64,000 bases of DNA, from assembly GCA_041749535.1 (NCBI GenBank), contig JBGTBE010000099.1, forward strand, positions 1-64,000, given 5' to 3'. The DNA is from JBBQZU01 sp041749535 (lineage in GTDB: Bacteria; Bacteroidota; Bacteroidia; Flavobacteriales_D; Cryomorphaceae). A program made the position numbers and the translations under genes. This document shows positions 17,344 to 26,255 of the stretch, piece by piece (position 1 is the stretch's first letter; each line of letters begins with the position of its first letter). The notes under the pieces are model-generated. The model was not told the origin of the DNA, searched no databases, and was given only the letters and a program-made list of their open reading frames with translations.

Positions 17344-17721
17344 ATGAAAAACAAAATTCTGACTGTTGCTTCTGTACTGCTTGGCTTAATGATGGTGAAT
17401 GGAGGATTGAACAAATTTCTGAACTATATACCCGTGCCGGATGACATGCCTGAGGCCTTGGCCAAAGACAACGCTGCACTTCTTGAGATTGAATGGCTCA
17501 TGCCCCTTCTTGCCACTGCTGAATTGCTGGGTGGCCTGCTTCTATTCCTTCCCAGAACAAGAGCGCTTGGAGCTTTGGTATTGTTTCCAATAATGGTGGG
17601 TATATTGCTAACCCACATTTTTGTCATGGTAGATGGTTTGCCAATTGCTCTTTTCTTGTGGGCCATACTGATATGGATTATGGTTGAGAATAAGCACAAG
17701 TACGCGGTGCTTTTAAAATAG
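17344..17721 (+). CDS. DoxX-family membrane protein
   Basis: This encodes 125 residues with four hydrophobic segments (about 5-22, 52-70, 75-95, 98-115). The order matches DoxX-like proteins (LLGLMMVNGGLNKFLNYIP, then AELLGGLLLFLPRTRALGALVL). DoxX relatives are small quinone/thiosulfate-linked or uncharacterised membrane proteins; function here is not known. It is followed after five bases by an SRPBCC protein gene, so the two form a small operon. The intergenic region 17054-17343 should hold divergent promoters for this pair and the sigma operon. Confidence 0.82.
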   Translation: MKNKILTVASVLLGLMMVNGGLNKFLNYIPVPDDMPEALAKDNAALLEIEWLMPLLATAELLGGLLLFLPRTRALGALVLFPIMVGILLTHIFVMVDGLPIALFLWAILIWIMVENKHKYAVLLK

Positions 17722-17726
17722 CCATT

Positions 17727-18143
17727 ATGCAAACCAACACAATCACGGTAGAAGCAACCATTTCTGCTTCCGTACAAAAGGTTTGGGATTGCTACACCAA
17801 GCCAGAGCACATCACCAAATGGAACTTTGCCGCAGACAGCTGGACGTGTCCGCGGGCCAGCAATGAGTTGAAAGCAGGTGGCAAATACTTTGCGCGCATG
17901 GAGGCAAAAGATGGCAGCGTGGGATTCGATTTTGAAGCCATCTACGATGAAGTGGTGATTGGCCAAAAATTGTCATACACCATGGGTGATGGAAGAAAGG
18001 CTGCAGTAAGTTTCGAAAAAAGTGGGAGCCAAACCCATGTTTCAGTGACCTTCGAAGCGGAAAGCACCAATTCTCTAGAACTACAAAAGAATGGCTGGCA
18101 AGCTATTCTAAACAATTTTAAGAAATATACCGAGCTGGGCTAA
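17727..18143 (+). CDS. SRPBCC (AHSA1-like) domain protein
   Basis: This encodes 138 residues, a single START-like helix-grip domain. Typical positions are visible: an opening strand with VEATISASVQKVWDCYTKPEHITKWNFA (given in part), the central YDEVVIGQKLSYTMGDGRKA, and a C-terminal long helix ending LNNFKKYTELG. Such proteins bind small hydrophobic ligands or act as Hsp90 co-factor homologues. The ligand is unknown. It sits five bases after the DoxX gene. Confidence 0.87.
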   Translation: MQTNTITVEATISASVQKVWDCYTKPEHITKWNFAADSWTCPRASNELKAGGKYFARMEAKDGSVGFDFEAIYDEVVIGQKLSYTMGDGRKAAVSFEKSGSQTHVSVTFEAESTNSLELQKNGWQAILNNFKKYTELG

Positions 18144-18221
18144 AAGGCAATAATTTTGTTTGCCAAAGCAAAGCGCATCAGGCAATATGTTAAGATACAC
18201 ATTGCTGCATTGGCATGCCTT

Positions 18222-18446
18222 CTACTTCTTCTCTCCCCGCAGGTGGATGATAAGACCGTTCAGGAAATTGCGCAGTACCTGATCACCACATTCCATGTAC
18301 TTTGCATGGTCGGGGCTGCGAAAGAAAGCACCCAACTCGCTGCTCGAAATCTCGAAATCTGCCAGCTTGAGTATTGCTACAATATCATCATCGCGAAGCT
18401 TCAGTGCCACACGCAGTTTCTTCATTATGTCATTGTTGCTCAGCAT
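18222..18446 (-). CDS. Half-length DUF1456 (YehS-like) protein
   Basis: This encodes 74 residues from the ATG at 18446. It matches one repeat of DUF1456: MLSNNDIMKKLRVALKLRDDDIV at the start and LRNFLNGLIIHLRG near the end. YehS-type members that I know have two such repeats (about 150 residues), so this is a single-repeat version with a proper stop, not obviously a truncation. Function is unknown. A box resembling TAnnTTTG with one mismatch lies just upstream (TATATTCG), and the BatA-like gene runs divergently. Confidence 0.75.
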   Translation of the reverse strand: MLSNNDIMKKLRVALKLRDDDIVAILKLADFEISSSELGAFFRSPDHAKYMECGDQVLRNFLNGLIIHLRGEKK

Positions 18447-18561
18447 AGCATGCATGGTTGGTAAGGTGCGAATATAGCCCTATATTCTCCATCCGTAAAA
18501 TGCGCATAAGCGGAGGGCACATATTTGCATCACCAGCAATTCTAGAATCAATTGCTTCATG

Positions 18562-18569
18562 TATCTTTG
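18562..18569 (+). promoter_or_regulatory. TAnnTTTG box of the BatA-like gene
   Basis: TATCTTTG matches the Bacteroidota -7 consensus exactly and ends seven bases before the ATG at 18577. It supports 18577 over the in-frame ATG at 18559 and implies a nearly leaderless transcript. No good -33 TTG was found at the usual spacing. Confidence 0.5.
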
Positions 18570-18576
18570 GCCCCCG

Positions 18577-20638
18577 ATGGAATTTCTGTACCCAGGCTTT
18601 CTCTATGCACTCACTGCGCTCGCCATACCGATCATTGTTCATTTGTTCAACTTCAGGCGTTTCAAGAAGATCGCCTTTACGAACGTTCGTTTTCTCAGGG
18701 AAATAAAGCAGAAAACCCAGTCGCAGAACAAACTCAGGCACCTGCTCATCCTGCTTATGCGCCTGCTTGCATTTGCGGCGCTCATCTTTGCCTTTGCGCA
18801 GCCATTCATACCACACTCTGAGCAATCGGGAGAGACGGGGGTCATGGCCATATCCATATTTGTGGACAACAGTTTCAGCATGGAAGGTGAAGCTGAAGCG
18901 GGAATGTTGCTTGAACTTGCTAAAAACCGAGCTATAGACATCGCTATGGCTTATGAACCCACCGACCAATTCCTGCTCCTCACCCATGATTTTGAAGGCC
19001 GCCATCAGCGCTACGTGGGCCGACAAGAATTTATAGACTGGGTGCAGGACATAGAAATTAGTGCACAAAGCCACAGCCTGGAAGAAATCAATTCCAGACA
19101 GATGGATGCCCTCAAGGCAGCACCTTCGGAGCGCAAAACAAGCTACCTGGTTTCCGATTTTCAAAAAGGGCGCTTTGGGTTCGATAATTTCGCGACTGAC
19201 AGCACCATAACCACTTCGTTTGTTGCAATGGAGCGCAACTCGCCCTCCAATCTCTATATAGATTCTGTATGGTTCAACACACCCGTCAGAAAATTGGGTG
19301 ATGCCGAGCAACTCAGCGTGCGCATAAGGAATACGGGCAATGTGAAAGTAGAAAATGTACCCATCAAGCTCGACATAAACGGACAGCAGAAAGCCTTGGC
19401 CACCTTTGCATCCGAACCGATGGCATCGAGTGTTGCAACCCTAAACTACATCAATGAAGATGCGGGGCTACAGGCAGTCACCGTTACCATAGAAGATTAT
19501 CCAGTGACTTTCGACGACAGCTGGTATTTTGGATACCGGGTATTCGATGAAATCAATGTGCAAAGCATCAGGTGGTCCGAAGCCACACGCGGCGATGTGC
19601 TTAAGACGGTGTTTAGGGGCGATTCTATATACAGTTATACATCCGTTACTGAGCGGACCGTGGATTACACAAACCTTGCATCTGCTGACTTTCTTGTACT
19701 CGACGAGCTACAAGAGCTATCCACGGGCTTGGCTTCTTCGCTCTCCACTTTCGTGAAAAATGGCGGTAGTTTGCTCATCATACCCTCAGCAGAGATGAAG
19801 GCAGATGGATTCAACAACATGCTCACTGAACTCGACGCCGGGGCGTACCTTCAGATCCATAAAGGAGCGCTTAAAGTGAAGTCTCTGAATACTGAACACC
19901 TGGTGTACAGAGGCGTATTCGAAAAAGTACCCGATAACCCTGACCTTCCATCGGCCCAAATGCACTTCAGTTTGAGCCGCGCACTGAATTCGGGAGGCGA
20001 CAACCTCATGTCATTCGGCAATGGCGATGCATTCCTGAAAGGATTCAATGTGGGGTACTGGAAAAGTATACACCCTTGCAGTTCCTCTTAATCCCGAATA
20101 CAGCAACTTTGCACGGCATGCGCTCTTTGTGGCCACCACACTGCGTATGGCAGAGCTGAGCCAAAGCACATCCATGCTCTCCTCCTACATTAGCGCAGAA
20201 GCATTTTTTGCCTTGCCAGCCATAAACCTTTCGGGCGAATCGGTTTTCAAACTGAGCAGTACAGATAGGCTTCAGGAAGTTATTCCCGGTTACATATTAA
20301 GGGAGGGGCAGCTCGAAGTTTCACCTGGACCTGACATTACCAAATCCGGCAACTATCTTCTCACCCTGGGTGTGGATACGATCTCTGTAGCTGGACTGAA
20401 CTACAACAGGAATGAGAGCAATCTTGATTCGTACAGCCGCGATGAGCTCCTTGCCATTGTGGCATCGAATGATGCTATAAATGCCAGTGTTTTTGATGGA
20501 AATACCGAGTCGCTTACCCGCACCCTCACCGTAGAACAAAAAGGCACTGAACTTTGGAAATGGTGTCTTTTTCTCATCCTTGTATTTCTCCTGCTGGAAA
20601 GTTTGTTAATTCGCTTCTGGAATAAGAACGCTTCATGA
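18577..20638 (+). pseudogene. BatA-like membrane protein, frameshifted
   Basis: If one base is removed this is a 686-residue protein. The N-terminus is the BatA pattern (FLYPGFLYALTALAIPIIVH, two membrane helices within residues 1-80). A von Willebrand A-like domain (SIFVDNSFSMEGE) follows, then beta-rich segments and a C-terminal membrane helix near the end (CLFLILVFLLLESLLI). The reading frame breaks in GGGG at 20052-20055: GFNVG should continue TGKVYTLAVPLNPEYS if one G is deleted. As read, it stops at 20091 and loses the C-terminal third. The restored stop overlaps the dihydroorotase start by four bases, which argues the intact gene was recent. It may be an assembly error. Confidence 0.82.
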
Positions 20639-21906
20639 AAATACGCATCTCACAGGCTACCATCATCGACAAGCGCCACCCTGACAATGGAAAGGTGAAG
20701 GATATCTTCATATCCAACGGTGTGATCACCAACATTTCCAACGCTATAACTGATGAAGCAGACAAAGTTATCTCCGCTCCGGGTCTATGCGTATCCATAG
20801 GCTGGATGGACCTGAGGGTCAATTTTAGAGATCCAGGGCATGAGCACAAGGAAGACTTGAATTCAGGGCTTCGAGCCGCAGCCAGGGGTGGGTTCACTGC
20901 TGTAGCCATTTCACCCCATACATCACCACCCATAGACAATAAAGCTTCGGTAGAGTATCTTCTGAACCGCTCCAGGGATGCCGCGGTAGAAATATTTCCC
21001 CTCGGTAGCCTTTCCAAAGGAATGAAGGGGGAGAGCCTGTCGGAAATGTTCGACATGTTCGAAGCGGGAGCAGTAGCTTTTAGCGATGATAAACAGAGTG
21101 TGGCTTCATCGGGATTGCTTCAACGGGCCTTGCTTTACGCAAAAAATTTTGGCGCCCCTATTTTTCATTTCCCACAGGATGAGGGTCTCACTGCTGGCGG
21201 TCAGATGAACGAAGGAATTGAAAGCACCAAATTGGGCCTTAAAGGCATTCCTTCCATAGCCGAGGAAATTGTAGTGCAGCGGGACATCAGCCTCCTGGAG
21301 TACACCTCAGGAAGGCTGCACCTGGGGCCTGTAAGCGATGCGCGCTCGGTGGAGCTTATCAACGCTGCCCGCCGAAAGGGCTTGGACATTACCTGCGAAA
21401 CCACAGCTGCACACCTCGCCTACAGCGATGAACAAGTCGGCAACTTCGACAGCAATTACAAGCTGATGCCTCCGCTGAGGAGCGAAGCCAACAGAAAATT
21501 ACTGATAGACCAACTTGCGGAAGGAAAAATTCAGGTCGTCTCATCAGACCATTGTCCGGAAGACGAAGAAAACAAAAGACTTGAATTTGACTATGCTGCC
21601 TTTGGTACTGCAGGTATAGAGGTGTTCTTCCCACTGCTGTATTCCGCTTGTGGCGATGCTATTGCGATGGACCATTTGGTTGCAGCCTTTAGCATCAATC
21701 CCCGCGAATTGCTGGGTGTGGATTGTCCTGAAATAAATACAGGGAATATGGCCAACCTTACCCTTTTTACCACCCAAGAACCAACCAATGTGGTTCGCCC
21801 GCTTCTCGAGAGCAAGGCTTACAATATTGCCGAGCTTGGCAAAGAAATTCCGGGAAGGGTAGTGGCCATTATCAACCAAGGGGTGCTTGCTGAGCCAAAT
21901 CCTTGA
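20635..21906 (+). CDS. Dihydroorotase homologue lacking the HxH zinc motif
   Basis: This encodes 423 residues, a class I dihydroorotase/amidohydrolase fold. The usual DxHxHxR motif reads D59-L-R61-V-N63-F-R65, so both zinc His are replaced (R61 and N63). Other site residues appear kept: the SDD near 145, His in IFHFPQDEG near 175, His in RLHLGPVSD near 225, and Asp in SSDHCPED near 303. Such proteins may be non-catalytic partners, for instance of aspartate transcarbamoylase, or may act on another substrate. The gene overlaps the BatA-like gene by ATGA, an arrangement I associate with Bacteroidota. Confidence 0.8.
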   Translation: MKIRISQATIIDKRHPDNGKVKDIFISNGVITNISNAITDEADKVISAPGLCVSIGWMDLRVNFRDPGHEHKEDLNSGLRAAARGGFTAVAISPHTSPPIDNKASVEYLLNRSRDAAVEIFPLGSLSKGMKGESLSEMFDMFEAGAVAFSDDKQSVASSGLLQRALLYAKNFGAPIFHFPQDEGLTAGGQMNEGIESTKLGLKGIPSIAEEIVVQRDISLLEYTSGRLHLGPVSDARSVELINAARRKGLDITCETTAAHLAYSDEQVGNFDSNYKLMPPLRSEANRKLLIDQLAEGKIQVVSSDHCPEDEENKRLEFDYAAFGTAGIEVFFPLLYSACGDAIAMDHLVAAFSINPRELLGVDCPEINTGNMANLTLFTTQEPTNVVRPLLESKAYNIAELGKEIPGRVVAIINQGVLAEPNP

Positions 21907-21954
21907 GATGGTGAGATTAAATAGCGTAGAAGTAGCTATTGTTGCAAAGTAACA

Positions 21955-22896
21955 TTACTCTCCCATCAGATTTCCCATGGAAATCACTTGGTAAGAAGTG
22001 GTATTAACCTGCTGCTTCTTATCGAGCATTATATCCGTGACACGCATCGTTGCGCTGTCTCCCGACATGGTATCTTTATTGGTCATTTCCATTACAAATC
22101 CGTTTGGGTATCCTGGAACTCCCGAAAATGTTTTGTTCTTTTTTTGGCCATAGCTGAAGATGCCCATAAATCCTGTTCCTATGAGTGCTTCATCAGAGGT
22201 TAGCCACATTTCCCCTTCTGACTCTGAAGAAGTATACACATACTGATCGCATGTGTAACCATTCAGAGAGCGGGTTTTTCCCGTTTTACGAAAGTCAACA
22301 TTCGGGGATTCTGCAACACCGTTTTCATCCCACTCAAGGACGCTGGAAGCAGGTGTTTCAGGGTCGTAACTCATTACAAATCCTGTCCTTTCTTCCCCAT
22401 CATCTATGAGGCTCACAAGGGATTTATTCTCATGGTCAAAAATCATTCTTCCTCTGGGAACCGGAGGTTTTCCATCCACAGAAAGAATTTCCATGAGAAA
22501 TGCAGTGCCATCACTTCCTGCACCAATTTCGTACACCACATTGCTCTCATCGCCTTTGCCATTGGTGCTCTGCACATCGAAAACGTACGCAGAAATGAAG
22601 GCATATTCCAGTTCAAACTGAACATCACTTCCCAGCAGTTTCGACATCATTTCAAGCTCCTCCTCACTGGGTTGTTCAGCTTGATTCTCCTCCACTTTCG
22701 GCATCTTACTCTTAATGTATTCTTCAACCGCGCTATAAGATTTCTCAGTTCCTTTGTACTTCTTTTTGCTCTTTTTGTTGGTGTTTTCAATATTGGGCAT
22801 ATCAGAATCACCTTCGCTCACTTGCGCATTTGCCGAAACCACAATACCGAATGTGAGAAGGATTGTGACAATGGTTCTGGAAATTTGGCTTCTCAT
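21955..22896 (-). CDS. Exported DUF4412-type protein
   Basis: This encodes 313 residues. Residues 1-25 form a Sec signal peptide ending in ANAQ. A Lys/Glu-rich linker (about 30-75) is followed by a beta-rich region. The late segment SLNGYTCDQYVYTSSESEGEMW resembles the DUF4412 pattern of exported Bacteroidota proteins, as does the mid-protein MIFDHENKSLVSLIDD. Function is unknown. A perfect TATCTTTG box lies 21 bases upstream of the ATG. The gene is monocistronic, convergent with the dihydroorotase homologue. Confidence 0.68.
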   Translation of the reverse strand: MRSQISRTIVTILLTFGIVVSANAQVSEGDSDMPNIENTNKKSKKKYKGTEKSYSAVEEYIKSKMPKVEENQAEQPSEEELEMMSKLLGSDVQFELEYAFISAYVFDVQSTNGKGDESNVVYEIGAGSDGTAFLMEILSVDGKPPVPRGRMIFDHENKSLVSLIDDGEERTGFVMSYDPETPASSVLEWDENGVAESPNVDFRKTGKTRSLNGYTCDQYVYTSSESEGEMWLTSDEALIGTGFMGIFSYGQKKNKTFSGVPGYPNGFVMEMTNKDTMSGDSATMRVTDIMLDKKQQVNTTSYQVISMGNLMGE

Positions 22897-22917
22897 AATG
22901 GACTATTTTATTCAAAA

Positions 22918-22925
22918 CAAAGATA
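22918..22925 (-). promoter_or_regulatory. TAnnTTTG box of the DUF4412-type gene
   Basis: The minus strand reads TATCTTTG, an exact match to the Bacteroidota -7 consensus, 21 bases before the ATG at 22896. No clear -33 TTG at standard spacing. Confidence 0.55.
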
Positions 22926-23028
22926 GAAATCCCACGCAAATCTCAGGTACTTATAAGCTACAAATCAGTGATCTAATAATTGATTTTATGAACTTCCATA
23001 TCAGCTGTGAATATTTCCCTTCATTCTG

Positions 23029-23793
23029 CTATATCTCAATGGAGAGCATATCATAAGCCAGGAAAACCTTATCAGGAAGCTCTTGACTCACCACCTCATG
23101 CAAACCCATAAGGTGAGAAATGTGGGTGAAGTAGGTATTCTTTGGCTTGATTTGCAGAGCCAGTTCCACAGCTTGATCCAGGTTAAAATGTGATATATGT
23201 ACTTGTCTTCTCAAAGCATTTACCACCAGCGCATCTAAACCGCGAAGTTGTGCAAGCGCCTGCTCCGGAATGTGATTGGCATCGGTGATGTATGCAAAAT
23301 TACCTATCCTAAATCCGAGCACGGGCATTTTGTAATGGTATACCAAAATGGGTATGATCTCAATTCCCTGCACCAAAAAAGGTCTTTCGGGGTCAATATC
23401 ATGCATCTTTACTTCTGGAATTCCTGGATAGGTGTGTTCTGAAAAAACATAGTGAAACTCCCTCTTCAAAGCCTCTTGAACCCTGTAAGTGGCATAAATA
23501 TCAAGGGCTTTATTGTGCTTATAATTAAATGGCCGTATGTCGTCCAGGCCTGCGATATGGTCCTTGTGCTCATGGGTAAAAATCACCGCGTCTATATCGT
23601 AGGGGCGAGCGCGAAGCATCTGTTGCCTGAAATCAGGACCCGTGTCTATCACGATTGTTTTGCCATCTACATCAACCATTGCCGAAGTTCTCAACCGGTT
23701 ATCCCGCGGATCTTCAGAAATGCAAACAGCACATTCACAACCTATTACAGGAACGCCTTGTGAAGTACCGGTACCTAAAAATGTAATGCGCAT
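23029..23793 (-). CDS. MBL-fold metal-dependent hydrolase (PhnP-like)
   Basis: This encodes 254 residues. The beta-lactamase-fold metal motif is complete: FTHEHKDHIAGLDDIRPF (HxHxDH), with further ligands in the later YITDANHIPEQ and FTHISHLMG. The N-terminus (FLGTGTSQGVPVIGCECAVC) with its paired Cys matches the PhnP-like subgroup, in which the Cys bind a structural zinc. Members hydrolyse cyclic phosphodiesters; the substrate here is unknown. It is cytoplasmic and divergent from the large gene at 23912. Confidence 0.88.
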   Translation of the reverse strand: MRITFLGTGTSQGVPVIGCECAVCISEDPRDNRLRTSAMVDVDGKTIVIDTGPDFRQQMLRARPYDIDAVIFTHEHKDHIAGLDDIRPFNYKHNKALDIYATYRVQEALKREFHYVFSEHTYPGIPEVKMHDIDPERPFLVQGIEIIPILVYHYKMPVLGFRIGNFAYITDANHIPEQALAQLRGLDALVVNALRRQVHISHFNLDQAVELALQIKPKNTYFTHISHLMGLHEVVSQELPDKVFLAYDMLSIEI

Positions 23794-23911
23794 TTCACAG
23801 CCGAAAATAGGCTTTTTTGGTGTATGTAACTTCCTGTTAAAAAGGCGGAAATTGCTATTTACTTTGACACAAAGGCCTTAATTTCGCACCGCACACCAAC
23901 ACCACCTAATT

Positions 23912-25366
23912 TTGGAACGGGTTATACTCGCAGCAAAGCAAAAGGCACTAAGAATAAATCTAGACCCTGACGTATACGGTACTTTCGCCGAGATAGGCGC
24001 TGGACAAGAAGTGGTGAGGCATTTTTTCAGGGCAGGTGGTGCTTCGGGTACCATTGCGAAAGCCATGTCAGCGTATGACAAGGATTTTAGTGATGCCATC
24101 TACGGCAAGGAAGAAAAGAACAGGTACGTATGTGAGCCACGCCTTCGCAAAATGATCAATTATGAGTACCGACTCATTGAGGAACGTCTTGACCGAGTGA
24201 AACATCCTTCGAAGAGATTCTTTGCTTTTGCAAACACCTTTGCCACCATCGATTTTCACAAGAAATACCAGGGCCATGGGTGGATGGGAATAAAATTTCA
24301 AACCAGCGCAGAGAAGGAACCCAATGAAGTCATCATCCACATTCAACTGCACGACAATGACGCTGGTCTGCAACAGGAAACTGTGGGCGTCATTGGGGTA
24401 AACATGATTTATGGTTGCTTTTTCTACTATCAGAACCCAAGGGAGTTTCTCAAATCCCTTTACGACGGACTAAACCGAGATCAGGTAGAAATTGACATGG
24501 TCTCCATGAGCGGGCCTGATTTCGAAACGGTAGACAACCGCCTACTAAGCCTTCAGCTCGTGAAAAACGGGATGACGGATGCTGTAATTTTCAGCCCAGA
24601 TGGCCGCAATCTTCAACCGGCTGATTTGCTGTACAAGAAGAATATACTCGCCATTCGCGGGAGTTTTCGGCCTGTTACAAAGGTGAATATCGATATGATT
24701 ATTAACGGCTACAACGCCTTTGTAAAAGAGAACCGCGTTGACTCCGATAACCTGCAAGTACTGTTTGAAATTACCTTGAGTAACCTTAGAGCCGAAGGGG
24801 ATATTGACGAGCAGGATTTTCTCGATAGGGCAGATGTGCTTTGTTCTCTCGGGCAAACGGTGATTATTTCAAACTATCAGGAGTACTACAAACTCATCCA
24901 ATACTTCTCCACGTTTACCAAAGCCCGCATGGGGCTCATAATGGGTGTAACGAACATGATAGAACTTTTCAATGAGAAGTATTACCGGGAATTGAACGGT
25001 GGTATACTTGAAGCTTTCGGAATTCTATTCACCCGAGACCTTAAAGTATACCTATACCCAAGTAAAACGGAGGAAGATACGGAGCTTATGAACAGCAAGA
25101 ACATGCCTGTACACCCAAGGCTGCGTCCGCTGTACGATTACCTCATCAACAACCGACGCATCGTAGATCTGGAAGGTTTTGACCCTGAAGTACTCTTCAT
25201 ACAGAGCCGTGAGACGCTGAGAAGAATCCGCAAAGGTATTCCCGGGTGGGAAAAAATGGTACCGAACTATGTGGATGTGATGATCAAAAACAACCGGCTC
25301 TTCGGGTTTGATCCCGATCTTGAAAAAGAAAATGCAGCCGCAGATACTTCGGAAAAGAGCAACTGA
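23912..25366 (+). CDS. Conserved protein of unclear function (about 480 residues)
   Basis: This encodes 484 residues starting at TTG 23912 (TTG GAA CGG GTT); no ATG is available before residue 52. It is soluble with no signal peptide or membrane helix. I associate the family with Bacteroidota and Cyanobacteria proteins that databases label as nicotinamide mononucleotide adenylyltransferase, but I see no nucleotidyltransferase HxGH motif near the N-terminus, so I do not adopt that. Notable conserved-looking segments are EIGAGQEVVRHFFRAGGASG near 25-44, YGCFFYYQNPREF near 170 and GILFTRDLKVYLYPS near 370. Confidence 0.6.
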   Translation: MERVILAAKQKALRINLDPDVYGTFAEIGAGQEVVRHFFRAGGASGTIAKAMSAYDKDFSDAIYGKEEKNRYVCEPRLRKMINYEYRLIEERLDRVKHPSKRFFAFANTFATIDFHKKYQGHGWMGIKFQTSAEKEPNEVIIHIQLHDNDAGLQQETVGVIGVNMIYGCFFYYQNPREFLKSLYDGLNRDQVEIDMVSMSGPDFETVDNRLLSLQLVKNGMTDAVIFSPDGRNLQPADLLYKKNILAIRGSFRPVTKVNIDMIINGYNAFVKENRVDSDNLQVLFEITLSNLRAEGDIDEQDFLDRADVLCSLGQTVIISNYQEYYKLIQYFSTFTKARMGLIMGVTNMIELFNEKYYRELNGGILEAFGILFTRDLKVYLYPSKTEEDTELMNSKNMPVHPRLRPLYDYLINNRRIVDLEGFDPEVLFIQSRETLRRIRKGIPGWEKMVPNYVDVMIKNNRLFGFDPDLEKENAAADTSEKSN

Positions 25367-25808
25367 TCCAATCCATATCTCACTGCAAACAATTCATAGA
25401 AATTCTAAAATAATTCTCGCTGCAGCAGCGGCCTTGATGTGTATTGCTGTAATCCTCGGTGCAATGGGCGCACATGCTTTACAGAGTGTGCTAAGTGTTG
25501 ACCAAATGGAATCGTTTGAAACTGGAGTTCGATACCAGGCATGGCATTGTATCGCCATACTGGCTCTGCAGTGCATTCCGGAAAGCATGGTTGATAAAAA
25601 GGCAGTGAACAGGGCTTGTGCAATTATGCTGGGTGGGACAGTTCTTTTTTCCTTCTCCATATACCTGCTCAACACCCGTTATCTAATGGGTATGGAAAAT
25701 ATCGCATCCGTACTGGGACCTGTCACTCCAATCGGTGGGTTGCTTCTTATAGCTGGTTGGGTTTATATCACCCTGTCATTTATATCAGGGCCGAAGACCA
25801 TTCGCTAA
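25332..25808 (+). CDS. DUF423 membrane protein (YgdD-like)
   Basis: About 158 residues from ATG 25332; the true start is uncertain, because the conserved part begins only at about 25405 and a non-ATG start after 25366 is possible. Four hydrophobic segments and the motif LGAMGAHALQ followed by FETGVRYQAWHCIAILAL define DUF423. The family is a small inner-membrane protein of unknown function. Its 5' end overlaps the preceding gene by about 35 bases with this start. Downstream lie three hairpin elements, the first acting as its terminator. Confidence 0.78.
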   Translation: MQPQILRKRATDPIHISLQTIHRNSKIILAAAAALMCIAVILGAMGAHALQSVLSVDQMESFETGVRYQAWHCIAILALQCIPESMVDKKAVNRACAIMLGGTVLFSFSIYLLNTRYLMGMENIASVLGPVTPIGGLLLIAGWVYITLSFISGPKTIR

Positions 25809-25848
25809 GGAAAGCGAACGGTTGAACAAACCAAAACCTTTATAAACC

Positions 25849-25940
25849 AATAATCCCTGCCTCGTTAGGCAGGGATTATTGAATTAACCAATCATTTTAA
25901 CCAATTCAGAGTAACCAGCTCTGATGAATAAGATGCTTTA
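25849..25940 (-). ncRNA. Candidate small RNA, copy 1
   Basis: Read on the minus strand, a conserved block with the small hairpin CAGAG-CTGGTTA-CTCTG precedes a terminator-like stem (25868-25880 with 25849-25861). That order, conserved body then terminator, fits a small RNA of about 90 nt. No clean promoter is visible, and the opposite strand remains possible. Confidence 0.4.
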
Positions 25941-26055
25941 CAAGGTATTTAACGCGGGTATTCCTGTTTAGGTTACAGTGTTGTGATATTTTTTGATAAA
26001 CGAAGTACAATTTATGAGTCGTTCACAAATCACAGTACAGCAATATATATTAACC

Positions 26056-26148
26056 AAAAATCCCTGCCAGGTTAGGCAGGGATTTTTATAATTAACCAAT
26101 CATTTTAACCAATTCAGAGTAACCAGCTCTGACGAATAAGATGCTTTA
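26056..26148 (-). ncRNA. Candidate small RNA, copy 2
   Basis: Same organisation as copy 1. The terminator-like stem is 26075-26087 with 26056-26068, giving TTTTT on the minus strand. One base in the conserved block differs (GACGAATAAG instead of GATGAATAAG). Confidence 0.4.
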
Positions 26149-26255
26149 CTCTGTTTAATACGCAGTTTACCTTCTTACGGTTCTATCTTTGTGAAATTTT
26201 TTGATTTCTTGTCTGCATCTACCATCTGCGCTACCTGCCAGAATCAGGATGATTC

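Noticed and set aside
18430..19311. 293-codon minus-strand open frame
   Set aside because: Antisense to the BatA-like N-terminal half, which has recognisable domains.
23907..23914. TAATTTTG box overlapping the TTG start of the 484-residue gene
   Set aside because: A promoter here would place transcription start inside the coding region; treated as chance.
25927..25975. Fifteen-codon peptide frame from the ATGAATAAGATG block
   Set aside because: Copy 2 has ACG at the first position and stops after a few codons, so the frame is not conserved among repeats.
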